DNA of 64,000 bases from contig JBMYSZ010000008.1 of assembly GCA_049603835.1 (NCBI GenBank), positions 61,054 through 125,053 of the forward strand, in the 5' to 3' direction. This document shows positions 61,292 to 64,000 of this stretch, one piece after another. Numbering within the stretch: position 1 is the first letter of the stretch; every line of letters begins with the position of its first letter. The stretch comes from Mangrovicoccus sp049603835. Lineage in GTDB: Bacteria; Pseudomonadota; Alphaproteobacteria; Rhodobacterales; Rhodobacteraceae. The notes beneath the pieces are model-generated. The model was given only the letters and a program-made list of their open reading frames with translations. It made no database searches and was not told the origin of the DNA. A program made the position numbers and the translations under genes.

Positions 61292-61508
61292 TCTATCCTC
61301 TCCACCCGGCCAGAATGGCTATGGGCCGGTTCCTTGCAACATCCACTCTGTGCAAACCCAAGACACCACTTGCGCATTTGCCACAATAAGTGTCCTCCCC
61401 GTTTAAACATCGCCAAAAACGCATGGATTAAATCACAATGCCGCGCAATGTAAGCGATCAGAACCGCAAGAGATTGCGCCAAAGCCTTGGCCATGCCACA
61501 GCGCTTCT

Positions 61509-62642
61509 ATGTTAAAGCTATTATCCCTGTCGCGTCATAGCCTGCCTGCCTTTGCAGTGGCGGGCCTTTTTGGCGGCGCTTTTCATGCCTATGCCCCCGA
61601 GACAAAGCTTGCGGCGGGGGCCAGTGATGCAGGCTTCGGCCTAGCGCTTTTGATGGCGGCGGCGGGGGCACTTTTTGCGATGCGGTTTGCGGTAGTTTTC
61701 GAGGCGCGGTTCGGCAATTGGGCCGTGGCCATTGCAGCGATATTTTCCGGCTTTGCCTTTCAGGCGGTGGGCCTGGCCGGTTCCCTGCCCGCTCTATGTG
61801 TCGCCACTTTTGCCACCGGCTCAGGGCTGGGGCTGATGGATGTGGTGATGAATTCCCGGCTCTCTGCGGTGGAGGCCCGGTCTAAAACACCACTGATGGG
61901 GCTCAATCACGGGTTTTTCTCCCTCATTTATACTATGTCGGCTTTGGCTTCTGGTCCTTTGCGGGAATTTGGTGTGCCGCTTAGTCTTTATGGCGGCGGG
62001 CTTGGTCTACTGGCATTGCTTTGCGCTGCAGCCTCCATTGAACGGGGGCAAAAGCCACCGCCCGGCCCTGCCCCGGGGTTGCGCATGCGGTTTAGCCGCT
62101 TGGCTCTGCTGGGCGGGCTGATCATCGGCATCGGCTTTCTGGGTGAAAACGGCATGGAATCCTGGTCTGCCCTGCATCTGGAGCGCAGCCTCGGCGGCTC
62201 GGCAATTCACGGGGCATTGGGGCCGGTGTTTTTTGGCCTGACCATGGCAGTGGGCCGCTTCGCCAGCCAAGCTCTGGTGATCCGCCTCGGGGCGGCGCGC
62301 CTGCTTTATGGCGCCGGGCTCCTGGCCAGTTGCGGTGCCGGCCTTGCCGCAATGGCGGCGTCTCCGTCCATGGCCTATCTTGGATTTGCCTGTGCTGGTT
62401 TGGGCATTTCTGTAATTGCGCCCATGGCCTATGTGATTATCGGGCGTCAGGTCAGTGATGCAGAGCGCAGCCAAGCCATCGCCCAGGCCTCGATTTTGGG
62501 ATATGGCGGCTTTTTCCTCGGCCCGCCGGTCACTGGTCTATTAGCGCAGTTCTTCGGCCTGCCCGTGGCTTTCGCAGCGGTGGCTTTGGCGCTCATTGCC
62601 ATTCTGCCGATCACCCTTAGCCTGGATCGCCGCTCCATGTAG
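61509..62642 (+). CDS. MFS transporter
   Basis: Membrane protein of 377 residues with about twelve hydrophobic segments in two halves, in the small MFS group that includes FucP-like and YbjJ-like permeases (GLGLMDVVMNSRLSAVEAR, LNHGFFSLIYTMSALA, GFLGENGMESWSALHLE). Substrate unknown. The stop codon lies inside a 28-base palindrome. Confidence 0.85.
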   Translation: MLKLLSLSRHSLPAFAVAGLFGGAFHAYAPETKLAAGASDAGFGLALLMAAAGALFAMRFAVVFEARFGNWAVAIAAIFSGFAFQAVGLAGSLPALCVATFATGSGLGLMDVVMNSRLSAVEARSKTPLMGLNHGFFSLIYTMSALASGPLREFGVPLSLYGGGLGLLALLCAAASIERGQKPPPGPAPGLRMRFSRLALLGGLIIGIGFLGENGMESWSALHLERSLGGSAIHGALGPVFFGLTMAVGRFASQALVIRLGAARLLYGAGLLASCGAGLAAMAASPSMAYLGFACAGLGISVIAPMAYVIIGRQVSDAERSQAIAQASILGYGGFFLGPPVTGLLAQFFGLPVAFAAVALALIAILPITLSLDRRSM

Positions 62643-62666
62643 GATGGGCAATATTGCCCATCCTAC
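62639..62666. repeat. GTAGGATGGGCAATATTGCCCATCCTAC palindrome, copy 2
   Basis: Perfect 14-base inverted arms overlapping the stop codon of the MFS gene, 20 bases before the convergent lldD stop. Related to the repeat at 59876. It may serve as a bidirectional terminator. Confidence 0.85.
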
Positions 62667-62685
62667 TCTTAGCAGAAAGGTTGGG

Positions 62686-63852
62686 TCAGCTTTCCCAACG
62701 ACCGGAAAAGCCTTCGGGCACCAATAAAATATCGCGATCCACATCGGCGATATTGGTGCGCCCGCAAAGCGCCATAGAGGTATCAAGCTCTTTGTGAAGG
62801 ATCTCCAACGCTTTGGTCACCCCAGCTTCGCCCTGCGCCCCCAGGCCATAAGTATAAGCCCGGCCGATCATCGTGCCCTTCGCCCCAAGCGCAATCGCTT
62901 TTAGCACATCTTGGCCCGAGCGAATGCCGCTATCAAACCAAACCTCAACCTTATCGCCCACAGCATCCACGATCTGCGGCAGCATCCGGATCGAGCTCAG
63001 CGCCCCATCCAGCTGACGCCCGCCATGGTTCGACACGATAATCGCATCCGCCCCCAGCTCTGCCGCTTTCTTCGCGTCCTCCACATCAAGAATGCCCTTA
63101 AGGATCACTTTGCCGTCCCACATGGACATGAGCTCGGCGATACGTTTCCAATCCAAGCCCTGGTCAAAGGCCTCCGCCGTCCAAGTGGTCAGCGAAGACG
63201 GATCCGTTACGCCCTTTGCATGGCCAACAATATTGCCAAAGAAACGCCGCTTTGTGCCCAGCATCTCTAGGCCCCAACCCACCTTGGTCATCATATTCGC
63301 CACCGATGCCGGGGTCAGCTTTGGCGGGGCGCTCAGCCCGTTTTTCAGATCCTTATGACGCTGACCCAGCACCTGCAAATCCACCGTAATCACCAGGGCA
63401 GAGCATTTCGCATCCTTCGCGCGCTGCATCAGGCGGCGCATGAAATCATCATCCTTCAGAGTATAAACCTGAAACCAAAACGGCGCGCTGGTATTTTCCG
63501 CCACATCCTCAATCGAGCAGATCGACATGGTGGACAGCGTGAACGGCACGCCGAATTTCTCGGCCGCCTTGGCGGCTTTGATCTCGCCATCAGCGGATTG
63601 CATGCCAGTCAGCCCCACCGGAGCAAGCGCCACGGGCATGGCCACATCCTGGCCGATCATCTGACTTGCCACAGAACGGCCCGTCATATCCACCGCGATC
63701 CGCTGGCGCAGGCGCAGCTGCGCAAAATCTGTGGTGTTTTCGCGGAAGGTCTGCTCGGTCCAACTGCCGGTTTCCGCGTAATCATAGAACATCTTCGGCA
63801 CGCGGCGCTTATAGATGGTCTTGAGATCTTCAATATTGGTCACAATGGTCAT
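62686..63852 (-). CDS. lldD: FMN-dependent L-lactate dehydrogenase
   Basis: Alpha-hydroxy-acid oxidase family enzyme of 388 residues that oxidises L-lactate to pyruvate at the membrane. Seen: MFYDYAETGSWTEQTF, VALAPVGLTGMQ, the FMN/substrate region VNSNHGGRQLDG-like (IVSNHGGRQLDGA) with catalytic His, VWFDSGIRSGQDVLKA and GRAYTYGLGAQGE. The ATG at MTIVTNIEDL was chosen over one six codons upstream. Related hydroxy acids are possible substrates. Confidence 0.93.
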   Translation of the reverse strand: MTIVTNIEDLKTIYKRRVPKMFYDYAETGSWTEQTFRENTTDFAQLRLRQRIAVDMTGRSVASQMIGQDVAMPVALAPVGLTGMQSADGEIKAAKAAEKFGVPFTLSTMSICSIEDVAENTSAPFWFQVYTLKDDDFMRRLMQRAKDAKCSALVITVDLQVLGQRHKDLKNGLSAPPKLTPASVANMMTKVGWGLEMLGTKRRFFGNIVGHAKGVTDPSSLTTWTAEAFDQGLDWKRIAELMSMWDGKVILKGILDVEDAKKAAELGADAIIVSNHGGRQLDGALSSIRMLPQIVDAVGDKVEVWFDSGIRSGQDVLKAIALGAKGTMIGRAYTYGLGAQGEAGVTKALEILHKELDTSMALCGRTNIADVDRDILLVPEGFSGRWES

Positions 63853-63927
63853 GGACCGCCCCTCTTGCATTGGTAAAGTTTAATTACCAATACTGCGAGA
63901 GCCGAGCAATGCGACGTAGTGCACAGG

Positions 63928-63960
63928 AAAAAACCGCCCTCCCAGCGGGAAGGCGGCTTT
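63928..63960 (-). terminator. Terminator of a gene right of the window
   Basis: CCGCCTTCCC-GCT-GGGAGGGCGG on the minus strand, followed by TTTTTTCC. It lies upstream of lldD, so it most likely ends a minus-strand gene beyond 64000. The plus strand also has TTTT after the stem, so it may work both ways. Confidence 0.75.
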
Positions 63961-64000
63961 TGACCATCGCAATTGGCGAAACCGCCTCGGGGCGGCGGCA

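Overview
The window looks like the chromosome of an alphaproteobacterium of the Rhodobacterales (Roseobacter/Rhodobacter type). The pointers are a DUF1476-type F1-ATPase inhibitor (zeta) gene, a methionine synthase split into separate proteins, alphaproteobacterial repeat palindromes, and moderately high GC with tightly packed, often overlapping genes. No plasmid or phage backbone is visible. One decayed IS3-family element is present.

Layout. 1-4.4 kb (minus strand): a C4-dicarboxylate two-component system (dctB, and dctD cut by the window edge) and purC-purS-purQ. 4.5-15.2 kb: the ATPase inhibitor, an MprF-like lipid aminoacyltransferase, a homocysteine methyltransferase and a B12-binding protein (parts of a split methionine synthase) around a convergent radical SAM gene, a YbjQ/DUF1638 group, a membrane protein with a hexanucleotide-repeat tract, sufE, a lipoprotein and rnd. 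15.2-25 kb: purM-purN, three tRNA genes, a histidine kinase, an MBL hydrolase, ychF, a HlyD-type pair and a membrane-anchored receiver protein. 25-36.9 kb: rhomboid, suhB, a divergent TetR/AhpD-like pair, metR/metF, a thioesterase, a ThDP enzyme with a CoA-transferase, a TTC38-like protein and OpgC.

36.9-50.2 kb: two soluble chemoreceptors flank a surface-polysaccharide locus. That locus has a GtrB-like and a GT39-like glycosyltransferase facing rfbF-rfbG-methyltransferase-epimerase-gtrA. The second chemoreceptor (48155-50206) is a cytoplasmic MCP signalling domain fused at its C-terminus to a complete LivJ-type substrate-binding domain, an unusual architecture. A 1.2-kb AT-rich tract precedes it, and the IS3 remnant (50278-51386) and a receiver-domain protein follow.

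52.9-57.5 kb: a guanidine-I (ykkC) riboswitch precedes an ABC transporter, a ureohydrolase resembling the nickel-dependent guanidine hydrolase GdmH, and a His-rich small protein. Together they read as one import-and-hydrolysis operon for guanidine. 57.6-64 kb: DUF2237, pth, an ABM monooxygenase, a His-rich secreted protein, rplY, a GNAT enzyme, an MFS transporter and lldD.

Methionine genes appear to be linked by regulation. MetR-type palindromes (ATGAR-N5-TTCAT) sit in front of both the homocysteine methyltransferase gene and metF. All functional calls come from reading the sequence by eye; no database search was run.
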